64,000 nucleotides of DNA, taken from Phycomyces nitens. Its lineage: Eukaryota > Mucoromycota > Mucoromycetes > Mucorales > Phycomycetaceae. The stretch is taken from NCBI GenBank assembly GCA_022702545.1, contig JAHRBC010000001.1, forward strand, positions 7,006,001 through 7,070,000, in the 5' to 3' direction. The notes beneath the pieces are model-generated. The model was not told the DNA's origin. It ran no database searches and was given only the letters and a program-made list of their open reading frames with translations. Both the position numbers and the translations under genes were made by a program. Positions 24,223-34,717 of the stretch are shown here, piece by piece; position 1 is the first letter of the stretch, and each line of letters starts with the position of its first letter.

Positions 24223-25489
24223 TCAAAGTCGTTTTCCTGGCACAGCACAAAAGATTATCAAGACAAGTGCGGTCAGGATCATGAATAGAAGCAGGAGAGC
24301 AATGGAACGATTCCGTAAGATCAATCTGACTCGTGGTTCTTCTATAGGATTAAAATGGAACGTGGTTGTCTCGCTTAAAGATGAGTTAATTAAACATGCG
24401 AATCGATAAAGATGCCCCATATATACCTGATATTGAGACACAAGATCCAGAGTGGATCCAATCCCGCCAAGCCAGTTATTAAGCAAAAGAGACCGGCTCC
24501 AATAGGTAATAGACCCTAAAGAAGTAGGGCAAAAATAAGGAATCACGAGGAGCAAGAGTGCAAGGTTCCTTTTTTTTTCTTGCTTGAGAAATAAAGGGGT
24601 AAAATGAAGGGGGGGTTATGGAAAAGCAGTATTTGTCGAGACTCTCTTTTAATGTTGCTATTTATCAATTTCTCAGAGTGCTACAAAACCAAACACTTAC
24701 CCAAATCCGCCTTTGCCAGGGATGGACGTTTAGAAAGATCAAGGAGAACTCTAGTGAGAACCCGATCAATAGACCCAAGAGACCTCCAACGATTCGACCG
24801 ATCTGCTGTTTTAGGGTGAGGTTCATGAGAACCTTGTAGTGGACAAAGGTTGGGAAAACCAATTGTAACAAGTGGTGTATGTGGATCTTGGCCGGTCCAA
24901 AGATGTGCGGATCTGCTGGTGTATTGATCTGTCCAGCAAAGTGTTGAGCTATCTCGCTGCGGAGAGGGGCAGGCAGCTGCATGATCTCTTTCTCAGCGTG
25001 CGGGACGATGTACCGCAAGTATATGCGTTCCACCAATTCCATCATATCGACGTGTGTTGGAGGCAAAGGCCTCTTTGACTTTGCCGAGTTGGTTTGGGAA
25101 GAGGTGGTAGCAATCGAATGGCGTGCTTGTTTGAGTAGCATCTGGGTCACTATTTGATCAGATTCCCGGCCATTGCTTAAAAGTGGTTTCGGTTGGGGAA
25201 GTACGGATGGTCTACTATTCTTTCTCTCTTGGCGTAGCAGATGTTTTTCATAACGTCGGTAGAGTATTTCTGCTTGCTGGACATCGAGCCAGAAGTCCAG
25301 CATTGTTTCAAGTTTGAGACGGTCTCGTAAGACAATGTAGTAGTTATAGAGGCAGACAGGAGGTCTACTCTCTCTCTTGAGTACCTGGTCAAGGGTAGGT
25401 AGCCATTCGTCTTCTGGACTGGCAGAGAAGACTAACCATTGGTCGTATGCTCTCTGGTTGGTTGGATCAGCTTGCTTTTCCAGGACCAT
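24223..25489 (-). CDS. RGS-domain membrane protein, Rax1-like
   Basis: Three exons (25489-24701, 24515-24427, 24373-24223) join in phase to 342 residues. The N-terminal half is an RGS-like helical domain (LPTLDQVLKRESRPPVCLYN, then LETMLDFWLDVQQAE and ERIYLRYIVPHAEKEI). The C-terminal half has three or four transmembrane helices: GGLLGLLIGFSLEFSLIF, then GLLPIGAGLFCLITGLAG, and a last helix LLLLFMILTALVLIIF. Before the last helix sits TTTFHFNPIEEPRVR, a segment I associate with fungal Rax1. In yeast Rax1 works with Rax2 at the cortex in bud-site selection; in a filamentous mould the role is presumably cortical polarity or G-protein signalling (inference). The ATG at 25489 is the first AUG; the upstream in-frame TTG is not used as a start. 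Confidence 0.85.
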
Positions 25490-26281
25490 AAAGTATAAAA
25501 AGAGAAAGAAAGAGCTGGTCAAGCCAGGAAAGATACATGAAAGAACAAGAGAGAGAGATAAACAAAGAAAACCATCAGTGACATTTTGGAGCAGAAATAA
25601 TCATAATCATAATAACAGCTCAAATATATACAGAACCCCCCTTTCAAATACTCGCTTACACATGTGCGTGTATATATATATATATAAAAACACACACACG
25701 TTGTCTCTTTATCAAGGCATACTTTAATATATATATATATATAACATTTATCAGTTTATAAAATAAATCTATCAAATACAATCACCAACATAATGTCTGA
25801 TATCTGATGCTTCAAGAATCTTACGCTTTCAAACAGTGACACAATAAAGGGTTGTGCATTGAGGGTGCATTCTGTTTTTTTATTTGGAATATATATACAT
25901 ATAATAGGTAAGTCTAGGGGAAACTGGTGCCAAATATACGCAGACCATAAAGAAGAAGAAAAAGGCATGTTAAAATGTCATTATTTTTTTAAAAATAATA
26001 ATAATAATAGGAGGCACTAGAAATCAATGGGCAAATTGATTCCTTATATTTTGCAAATCATTTACTTCTTGCCCTTTTTCACCTTTATACATCGTATGTA
26101 TGAATACTCACAGGGAATATGTACGGGTAAACTGTCAGGTGTAACCTACCTCTTCTATATTCTCCAGTATTCTGTGATGTCACTGTGAGGCCAAAGCCAA
26201 GAGTGTCAAATTCTGTTTTCTATAAGCAAATAAAATGGGATTAAATGGTATAGAATAAGATAGTACAAAACAAGTACTGCC
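25490..26281. promoter_or_regulatory. Divergent intergenic region with TA microsatellites
   Basis: Lies between the start codons of the RGS protein (minus) and the Bax-inhibitor-like protein (plus). Contains (TA)n and (CA)n tracts (25669-25700, 25728-25742). No gene seen. Confidence 0.4.
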
Positions 26282-27333
26282 ATGAGTACCGACTATCATA
26301 CAATGGCACTTCCTTCAAGTGCAGAATACCCGAGTGGCAGTTTGCCTGACTTGCTCCAGAGGTTTGGTTCAGGACAAGATCAAGATGTATTTGGCATTAC
26401 TGTCAATAGAAATCCATTACCAATCCAGATGGGTAATGATGATTTATTAACTACGCAACAACTAATTCAGGATCATAGGATTTGTGCGTAAAGTATACCT
26501 TATTACCATTTGTCAGATCATTACTGTTTCTATCTTGACAACAACCCTTGTAAACATTCCCCTTTTATTTAACTGGTTACAAGAAAGGTATGCAAGATAA
26601 AGTGTAATAATTAAGAGTAATTTTATTTTTACTAAACATAAACATGTATAAAGTAAATATGCCTGGTGGATATTTATCTTTCCTGCCTTTATAGTATCTA
26701 TTCTTGTTGCCTGGCAACTATGGATGCAATATTTTAGGCTTCCTATTGAAACTCAAGCCACGATGCTTGCAATCACCTCCTTTTTGACGTCCTTGATATT
26801 TGCTGACCTGAGTAAGTACAAGGGATCCATAGACACAATCACTCAACCACTCAACCACTTAATCCCTCCTAGTCTCTAAACTATGCTACAATGAAGGATT
26901 TGTGGTGCTATTCATGATATTCTTTGGGGTCGTTGGTCTGTTGCTCTTTACTGCCCAAAAACGATTTCCCTTTAAAGGCCCATTGCCAATGTAAGCCATA
27001 ATCCCAAACAAGCCTGATACTAAGTCTATCGATAGTGTCTGTACATTGGGATCCATCTGCCTAAGTTCTCCATGGTTTAGACACCAATACCAAATAGACC
27101 CCATTCAGATCCTTTGGCCCATCAGTCTGGCCAGCATCTTTTGCATCTATTTCGTCCTTGACCTCTACTACGCAATGGACCGATTGATGCCCGATGACTT
27201 TATACTGGCCAACCTCTGCTTCTATATCGATGTCGCATATCCCATCAGATGCCTCCATCATTTGTGCGAATTATCAGATAACTTTGAATTGTTTCCAGAG
27301 ATACTTACGCCTCGTCCAAGTTCATATGTATAG
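26282..27333 (+). CDS. Bax inhibitor-1 / TMBIM (lifeguard) family membrane protein
   Basis: Five exons (26282-26432, 26479-26587, 26654-26811, 26873-26990, 27036-27333) give 277 residues. This splice path is the one that rebuilds the family signature: FVRKVYLITICQIITVSILT just after the cytosolic N-terminus, WWIFIFPAFIVSILVAW, and the C-terminal MDRLMPDDFILANLCFYIDV. The last matches the conserved DD-h-h-A-x-x-x-h-Y-h-D-h signature that forms the pore/pH-sensor region in BI-1 relatives. About seven hydrophobic segments are present. Family members are ER, Golgi or vacuole calcium-leak channels that suppress stress-induced death; yeast Bxi1 is linked to the unfolded-protein response. A 57-residue polar N-terminus is longer than in minimal BI-1 and resembles lifeguard proteins. 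Confidence 0.85.
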
Positions 27334-27629
27334 AATTACTTTATTAGATTAATATATATATAATATTTTCCCTTTCTATTATACCAATCCTCTTTATATA
27401 CAATTATTCAACAAAAAAGTAAGTGGTATGTGTAATATTTATTTCTTGGCAAATGACTCTCGAATATGAATGAAAGAAACAGCCTCGAAAGGGAGGGTAA
27501 TACAGAAAAGATACAAAAGAGATAATTAAGGCCAAATATATAATATAAAAAAAAAGATGTTGGATGAAGTCGGGTAGGGGATGAATAGATGTAAAGATAT
27601 AGAGAATGACTAGGATGAAATGCAGAAAT

Positions 27630-30014
27630 CTACTTGAACCGAAGATACAGATTGACAATAAGAGCACCGACCAAGAGAGCACACAGGATTGCAGGACCCC
27701 AGAGATCATCATAACGACCCAATACACGACGATTAATCATCCAGGCACGCTTCTCGAATCGGTAAAGTGCATAAAAGGCCACAGCAATAGAGATACCAAT
27801 AAAGATGCCACCGGCAATACGAGAAACATAATCACCCATGTTCAGCAAGTTGAGGGCCACGGTCAACAAAAGGGCAGCAAACTGAAGCCAACTGATAAAG
27901 GTACGTTCGTTGGCAAAGAAAACCTTGGGTTCAATCTTGATCTTCTTTAGTGCAACATAAGAGCCTTTCTTGTTTGGATCGTCAACCAAGTTACCGCCCA
28001 AACCCAATGCACGTCTCCAGGTTGTAGGCTTCTTTTCTTCAAATGATGAGCCAGAATCATCCATGGTCAGACGGACATCCTTCTTTTTCACGACCACAGG
28101 CTCGCCCAGGTTGCGCATCTCCATGTTCTGGCCAGACTGACGGTTCTTGCCAAACGGCCCATAATCAAGTGGAACATCAGAGGATACCAGCAAGGTAGGT
28201 TCGGTATCAACAGGCAGTTCGTTGGCCCAGGCTTGTTCATCATAAGGAACCCGATCCTTCTTCTTGGTCTTTGGTGGTGGTGAATAGAATGAACTCAACT
28301 CTATCTTCTCTTGAGGGGTGCCAACCAAGGTCTCGCTTGCAGAGGCTGACCGATCATTGAGGGCATATGGCTTGACTGGTGCATAAAGTGCATCTTCAAA
28401 TGGACTGACGACAGAACGAGCAGAATTGCGACGACGGATCTCAGAACTCTTTGAAGTATCGGCTACCATACTCATGCGACGCTCCTCGGCCTCCATGGCA
28501 CGTCTGTACTGACCATCAATGAGAGGCTTAAAGGACTTTGAGCGAGTGAGACCAAAGTTGGTAGAGCGAGGCTTGCGGATATCAATCTCCATTTCAGACA
28601 ACCACCATGGCAGAAGGGGCATGCGCTCACGGAAGAAGTAGGAGGCAGCGTGAAGATACTTTGAAAATCGAGGGACCTCATGCACCAGATGGGAATCGAC
28701 CAGCTTTGTCAGCCACTCTGGAGCCTTTTGACCAAGATGAGTCTGTAACTTGGTTTCAAGGACTGCGTAGGGGAACCGGAGACATTCCGAATCATCAAGA
28801 TGCCCAAAGGGATAATCGATTCCAACGTCAGGTCTACGCCATTCTCTTGAGCCACGACGATTGCGATCAAAATTGTCTTCTCTGATAAAAGACAGGTTTG
28901 TGTCCAGACTGACTCTGACCATCTGGTCTCCAGGCAATTGGAAAGCAGTGCGATCATAAAACGCACGGAGGACGGGTGTGAGTTGCTTCTCTTGAATAGA
29001 TGTCTGGATTCCCTGGGCAATAAAGTGGCTGTCCTCGACGGCCTTTGGGTCAGTTCCCTTTGCGCGCAGTCTGTCGGCATACTCGTTTGCAGTGAGGTCG
29101 CCGGCTACAAAGTTGGAGACCTCATCAGCATTGAGACGGAAACGGTCCTTTACGGATGCACCATTGAGCCAGGGGGCATGATGGGTCTTGCGCTCAAGGA
29201 AGACGGCCTTGGTGGACATAGGGCCATACCATCTGAAGCGGATTGCCTCTGCACCTTCATCGCGCTGGAGACGGCCGGTGTAGAGATCAAAGTCTGAATT
29301 GTCAAAGTAGACACTTGAGATTGCACTGTCAGAGGGCTCGAATCGCTTTTCTTTGTTGAAGATCAGGACGGGCAGATGGAGCATGATGATAGACTTGACT
29401 TCTGTGATGTTGTCAGGATGGATCCAATACTTTGCTGTAGCACGCTCAAAAGCACTCTGATCTCCACCGGCAGCCGAATTGCCTGTTCTTGGTTTTCCTT
29501 GGAGTCTGCAGATGTCATGTAGTGCAGAAATGAACACAATGGCTACATCGAATCGCTGTCTGTCGAGAGGGCGGTTTCTGAGCTGAGGCACAAAGTCTTG
29601 CTGGAGGTTGAGGTGGGTCCACTTGTCGTGCTTCTTGATGATCTTTTTGAACCCAATGTAGTTGAGACGCGTGAACTTTGCCAGATCGTTTACATCAAAG
29701 AGGACTTCAGTGAGAGCTTCGTCCATGATATTCCAGTTCTGATCGGATGACCAGGTGGGGTTGTTCATAAAGGTCTGGATGGTGCGCTCACAGTAGCTGA
29801 TTCTGGCTTCAACTTCGCTCAGCTTTGCAGTTACGAAATCATAGACCTTTTCGAGTTCGTTTTCAAGAAGTGACACGAACTCCCTTTCGTCTTGTTGATT
29901 CCAGGTGTGATCAGTTTGTCTTGCTTTGAGTTCGTTTTTAAGGACATCGTACTGGATATAGGATAGTCGCCAGGGGGCAAATATCTCTTGCTGAAGTTGA
30001 TCACCAAACTTCAT
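27630..30014 (-). CDS. VTC4: VTC polyphosphate polymerase subunit, Vtc4-like (copy A)
   Basis: Intronless, 794 residues. An N-terminal SPX domain (1-~150) carries the canonical inositol-pyrophosphate-binding elements: YIQYDVLKNELK near the start and GFKKIIKKHDK at about 122-132. The central TTM polymerase domain keeps the charged tunnel: ATAKYWIHPDN, EAIRFRWYG (about 257-265), FLERKTHHAPW, then SVKDRFRL and FPYAVLETKLQTH (about 415). The C-terminal DUF202-like part has three membrane helices. The enzyme makes polyphosphate from ATP and threads it into the vacuole or acidocalcisome. The stop lies 296 bp from the convergent BI-1-like gene. The linker between catalytic domain and membrane part (about 500-670) is long and Ser/Thr-rich. 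Confidence 0.96.
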   Translation of the reverse strand: MKFGDQLQQEIFAPWRLSYIQYDVLKNELKARQTDHTWNQQDEREFVSLLENELEKVYDFVTAKLSEVEARISYCERTIQTFMNNPTWSSDQNWNIMDEALTEVLFDVNDLAKFTRLNYIGFKKIIKKHDKWTHLNLQQDFVPQLRNRPLDRQRFDVAIVFISALHDICRLQGKPRTGNSAAGGDQSAFERATAKYWIHPDNITEVKSIIMLHLPVLIFNKEKRFEPSDSAISSVYFDNSDFDLYTGRLQRDEGAEAIRFRWYGPMSTKAVFLERKTHHAPWLNGASVKDRFRLNADEVSNFVAGDLTANEYADRLRAKGTDPKAVEDSHFIAQGIQTSIQEKQLTPVLRAFYDRTAFQLPGDQMVRVSLDTNLSFIREDNFDRNRRGSREWRRPDVGIDYPFGHLDDSECLRFPYAVLETKLQTHLGQKAPEWLTKLVDSHLVHEVPRFSKYLHAASYFFRERMPLLPWWLSEMEIDIRKPRSTNFGLTRSKSFKPLIDGQYRRAMEAEERRMSMVADTSKSSEIRRRNSARSVVSPFEDALYAPVKPYALNDRSASASETLVGTPQEKIELSSFYSPPPKTKKKDRVPYDEQAWANELPVDTEPTLLVSSDVPLDYGPFGKNRQSGQNMEMRNLGEPVVVKKKDVRLTMDDSGSSFEEKKPTTWRRALGLGGNLVDDPNKKGSYVALKKIKIEPKVFFANERTFISWLQFAALLLTVALNLLNMGDYVSRIAGGIFIGISIAVAFYALYRFEKRAWMINRRVLGRYDDLWGPAILCALLVGALIVNLYLRFK

Positions 30015-31881
30015 GGTTAAGGAAAAAAGTAAAGAGAGGAAGAGGGATGAGAGAGAGAGAAAAGAGGTACAGATATATAATTGAGAGAAAAAAAAAAGAA
30101 TTGGATCTCCAATACGGCAAATTAATGTATTTTTGGATTATGGGTATTTTTGTAAACTAGAAACTAAATATATATATATTATATATTTAATATATATACA
30201 CTTATTATAATACAATATAAATGCTGAACAATCTCCTTTGCCGTGTAATCTTGTTTCAAACAGTGCCTCTTATTACTTCCATTGAACGGGCGACTCAGTT
30301 GGATTGAAGCTCCATTTGTTGAACCAACATCGGGGTCTATTGGCCAGTTAGCCCCCCCCCCCCCCTCACATTATCGTTGCGATTTCAGCGGACCAAGAGT
30401 GCAGCAGTTTGTAAGCATTTTTAAACAAGTGAAACTGACATCTTGCCAATCTCTATTCACCAATTGAGCCGAATAATTGGTATTTCCATTAGAATAGAAA
30501 ATTACATAATTTGAAACAGATTCGCATAAACACATTATTCAAGATTTTAAAACTAAAGAAAAAAAAAACATTGAAAAAAAATTGCTTCGGTTCAGCAATT
30601 CCCAGGGCCGCGGATAATCCCAAAATAACCATATCGGCTATTATGAATATATACACATACACACACACACATTAATTTTGACGTGTGCACTAATAAAACA
30701 AAGGCTTTGAAACTGTCTTATGAGAACAAGTATCAAGAATGATAATTGAATGTGCTATCACGTGAGGAGGGTTCCCTATGGTATTTTGATCCTGTCAAGA
30801 ATTCATTCCTAATGAAATAACAGAATAAACTTTGGACCACCATATCATGCTCAGCAATCAATGGCTCAGCATATATTATTATTATTGTTATTATTATAAT
30901 AATAATAAAAGTATTGTAATTGTATGAATTCCCATAATTCCAATCGTAATTTCATCTGTAAATCCCAGTTTATTATTTGTTTGGTTTCACACCAATCTTC
31001 AACCTTTTTTTAATAATATAGTAATATAATATATTTGTACAATACAACCCACCACAAAATGTCGGGGATGGCGTGCGCAGAATAGAGGACAATACTTGAA
31101 CATCTTTTATGCAATGCAAATGTGATGACCCAAGAAAGATGGTCTGTTTAGCAGCCAGGTGTTACATATCATTATTCCCAAAGGGATCTTGAGTGTAACC
31201 AGTAAGATATCGTGTGATGTCTGGTGCTGGTATATTTAAATACATACGCACACACAAGAGTACAATATAATCTATTGGTGGGCAGGGAACTTTGCGAATT
31301 GTTCGTCTTTCTTTATAGAAATAATCAGAAATTGTATATGTTGTACCATCAACTGTTCAAGAGGGAATTGAGTAACATTTCTACTTTCTTTGGTATAACA
31401 CTACTTTAGCCACACAAAATCATAAGAATGCTTTGTATACATTAAATAGAATAAATCATCAAATCGTTTGGATCTTCATAATCATCAGTCCAGGACAACA
31501 CGGCCACAACCTCCTTAATACCAGAGTGTAAACATTGCTAATACGAGAGATTTCCTGCATACAGACTGCATAAGGATATTTGAAGGAGTATATTGTGGCA
31601 CATATATTGTTTTTAATATCCAATATTTTATAGATTCTTTAGATTGATAATAAACCAGGCGATATATAAAATATAAGAATAAACAACATGTACACAATTA
31701 ATTATGTCTGTATATATAAATGTATCTATTAATAAGTAAAAAAGTATATTAAGGCGATGCCCATAAGCTAAACACCAGTTGAATTTCCCAACGCCTGGAA
31801 ACTGGCATCTGTGGCTGGGTGCGTATAACGTAGGATGAAATTAAGCTAATGAAAAGAAGAAAGAAAAATATATATTGTTAT
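30015..31881. other. 1.9-kb intergenic region between the two VTC genes
   Basis: AT-rich with TA, CA and ATT microsatellites and a C14 run (30352-30365). It must include the promoter of VTC copy A and the 3' region of copy B. No coding sequence or VTC remnant seen. Confidence 0.5.
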
Positions 31882-34380
31882 TCAAAGTTGACTATTCATA
31901 GCCTTGGCTGTTATTTGACTTACCAGTAATGCACCAGTCAATAGGATAGTGAGACCAATAGGGCCATATAAATCGTCGTAGCGCAGATGGGGTCTTGTTG
32001 TGATTTGGAAAGCACGGTATCTGTATCGTCCAAATGCGTAAAACGCAATGGTAAACGAGATTCCAAAGAATACCGCACCAGAAGTAACACTAATATTGTC
32101 TCCAAAGTTGATCAAGGTCAAGGCAGCCGTCAAGAGAATGGCAGCAAACTGGAGCCAGCTGATAAATGTACGTTCATTTGCAAAGAACACCTTTGGCTCC
32201 AACCGAGTAGCCAATTCCAAATCTCGCTTGGCCTTCTTCTTTTCGTCTTTATCCATGTCGCCAAACCCATTCAATTCGTCTTCTTCGTCCTCCGCAGCCT
32301 TTCTTTCCTTCTTCTCTTTCTTGGCTGCCTTTTTTGCTGCCTTTTTGGCCTTTCTCTCTTCCTCATCCATGGCTTCCTCAATGGTGTAATCCATGACACC
32401 TGTCAGTCGAGCACGGCTATCGTTCATCATACTTTCCGCAGGGGTTGGTAAATAGGACGATCTCGGTGTGTTCTTTCCATAATAAGGATCCACAGAAGTT
32501 GTATCAGAGTGGCCATCCATTGTCGACATCCGCTGTTCACCAGGTCCAGCTCTGTTGCGCACTCCCACTACTGTAGGCACCACAGGGTTGCCAAACGACT
32601 TTTTTGACAGTCCATCGAATCCAAGATGTGTACTATTGTCGCTACTCCAGAAGGGATCGGCAAAGGGGTTCATGGTCTTATCCTGATTCTCACTTGCGCC
32701 GACATCAATGACATAAGACTGAGGCTCTGTTTGTGCAGGAGTAGCAACAAGCTTCTCGCGTCCCTTGACGGATCGGATTGAAGCACTGCGCGTTGGATTC
32801 TCGGCATTCTCCTTGCGCTTCAGTGTCGCCCGCTTTTCGAGCTGTCTTTCTAGATAGCCCATTCTGTAGTGTCCGTCAATCAATGGCTTTAGACTCTTGG
32901 AGCGTGAGAGGCCAGTGAAGTCTCCCTTTGGCTGTTTAGCATTTCGAATGTCTAGTGAAAGTTGATCCAGCCACCAGGGAAGCAGGGGTAGGCGAGAATT
33001 CCAAAAGTGGGCACACCCTTCCAAGAACTTTGAAAAGCGCGGGACCTCATACACTAGTTTGGAGTCCAACAGGCGAGTCAGCCATTCGGGAGGCTCTTGG
33101 CCCAGATGAGTCTGCAGCTTGGTCTCCAGCACGGCATAAGGGAATCGATAGACTTGATCTTCAGGCAGATAATCAAAAGGGTGATCGATTCCAACGTCCA
33201 TTCGACGCCAATTGCCGTTGCGGTTGGGATCTTCACGGATAAAGGTGAGATCAGTGTCGAGAGAGATGCGTAGGCGCTGGTCACCAGGGATCTGAAAGGC
33301 AGTGCGGTTGTAAAACACACGCATTACAGGATCCAGGTTCTTTTCTGCAAATGACTTTTGGACACCAGACGCAATAAAGTAATTCTGCTGAACGGACTCT
33401 TCAGAGGCACCCTTGGCACGCTGCTCAGCTGCGTACTGCTCAGCGGTGTAGCGACAGGATACATAGTCATTAACCTTGCTTTCGTCTAGGCGGAAACGGT
33501 CCTTGACAGACGCACCGTCTAACCAGGGGGCGTGGTGGGTTTTGCGCTCAATGAATATGGACTTGCTAGACATGGGTCCATACCATCTGAATCTAATGGC
33601 CTCTGCACTCTCGTCACGCTGTAGGCGGCCCGAATAGAGATCGAATTCCGCATTGTCATAGTACACACTTGATATAGCACTGTCTGAGGCTTCGAATTGC
33701 TTTGTAGAGTCAAACACGAGCACCGGCAAGTGGAAGAGAAGAATGGCCTTTAGTTCGGTAACATTATCAGGATGGACCCAGTACTTTGCAGTTGCTCTCT
33801 CGAATGCGTTCTGGTCTCCACCTGCTGCTGCGTTTCCTGTGCGCTCCTGTCCATTTTGTCTACACATGTCGTGGAGTGTGGACACTTTGACTAGCACGAC
33901 ATCAAAGCGCTGTCTGTCCAGTGCCTTTTTGCGTGAGATCTCGACTAGGAGTTGCTGCCGGTCGATTTTTGTGAGCTTGGTGTGTATATCGATGAGATTC
34001 TTAAAGGCCAGGAAATTGTAACGAGCAAATTTTCCTAGGTCGTTGAGCTCTAGAAGAATCTCTGTGAGTGCGTCGTCCATGGAATCAAATAGGCCGTTTG
34101 TTGTTGATTTTGCAAGCATGGGCCGTTGCTGGACAAGGATTCTTTCGCAGTAGGCAATGCGAGAATCAATCTCTCGCTGTTTGCGTGTAATAAAGAGATC
34201 GATCTTGTCTGCTTCTAATCGAAGAGTCGATTCAAACTCGGCCTCGTCTTCGTTTGTCCAGCCACTTGCTGCACGTCTTTGGATATGGCCATGTATAGAG
34301 TCGTAGGCGACATATTCAAACCGCCAGGGCTCATAGATGTTTGTGTTGAATTCCTGGTCGAATGGTGTGTGTTCTGACAT
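31882..34380 (-). CDS. VTC polyphosphate polymerase paralogue with degenerate SPX basic patch (copy B)
   Basis: Intronless, 832 residues, same strand as copy A and collinear with it over the whole length, so a tandem duplicate. Catalytic tunnel motifs are as complete as in copy A: ATAKYWVHPDN, EAIRFRWYG, FIERKTHHAPW, then SVKDRFRL and FPYAVLETKLQTH. The SPX domain differs at the sensor positions: YVAYDSIHGHI replaces the N-terminal Tyr/Lys helix, and FKNLIDIHTK replaces FKKIIKKHDK, so most phosphate-binding lysines are gone. A K/E-rich stretch (KKAAKKAAKKEKKERK, about 680-700) precedes the membrane part. It may be a catalytic subunit that is blind to inositol pyrophosphates, the opposite of yeast Vtc2/3, which keep SPX but lack activity. 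Function in the complex is inferred. Confidence 0.94.
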   Translation of the reverse strand: MSEHTPFDQEFNTNIYEPWRFEYVAYDSIHGHIQRRAASGWTNEDEAEFESTLRLEADKIDLFITRKQREIDSRIAYCERILVQQRPMLAKSTTNGLFDSMDDALTEILLELNDLGKFARYNFLAFKNLIDIHTKLTKIDRQQLLVEISRKKALDRQRFDVVLVKVSTLHDMCRQNGQERTGNAAAGGDQNAFERATAKYWVHPDNVTELKAILLFHLPVLVFDSTKQFEASDSAISSVYYDNAEFDLYSGRLQRDESAEAIRFRWYGPMSSKSIFIERKTHHAPWLDGASVKDRFRLDESKVNDYVSCRYTAEQYAAEQRAKGASEESVQQNYFIASGVQKSFAEKNLDPVMRVFYNRTAFQIPGDQRLRISLDTDLTFIREDPNRNGNWRRMDVGIDHPFDYLPEDQVYRFPYAVLETKLQTHLGQEPPEWLTRLLDSKLVYEVPRFSKFLEGCAHFWNSRLPLLPWWLDQLSLDIRNAKQPKGDFTGLSRSKSLKPLIDGHYRMGYLERQLEKRATLKRKENAENPTRSASIRSVKGREKLVATPAQTEPQSYVIDVGASENQDKTMNPFADPFWSSDNSTHLGFDGLSKKSFGNPVVPTVVGVRNRAGPGEQRMSTMDGHSDTTSVDPYYGKNTPRSSYLPTPAESMMNDSRARLTGVMDYTIEEAMDEEERKAKKAAKKAAKKEKKERKAAEDEEDELNGFGDMDKDEKKKAKRDLELATRLEPKVFFANERTFISWLQFAAILLTAALTLINFGDNISVTSGAVFFGISFTIAFYAFGRYRYRAFQITTRPHLRYDDLYGPIGLTILLTGALLVSQITAKAMNSQL

Positions 34381-34717
34381 ATTACTTTTTGAGGAATGAG
34401 TTTAATAGTATAAAGAGAGAAGAGAGTCAGGGAAACAAGAAAAATTAGGGAATGGGTGTCGGGGTCTGGCTGTTATAAACGGAAATTCAATTTAAAATAA
34501 GGGTTGTCATGGTAATGCAAAACGTTGGACAAGAATCTGAACGGAAACAACCGAATATTCCAAGTGCCGCAACAAACAGGAAATCAAAGATATTTTTAGT
34601 TTAGCAGCAAAAATAGCTTTTGGTATATATAGTAATTAGGATTATGAAGGCAATTGTATGTTATTATGATTATTATGATTATTATTATGATTATTTATTT
34701 ATTTATTAATGCTTATT

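Noticed and set aside
26433..26516. Reading through from exon 1 of the BI-1-like gene to the ORF end at 26491
   Set aside because: It gives no membrane segment. The alternative GTAATG donor and CATAG acceptor restore FVRKVYLITICQ in frame and all downstream phases.
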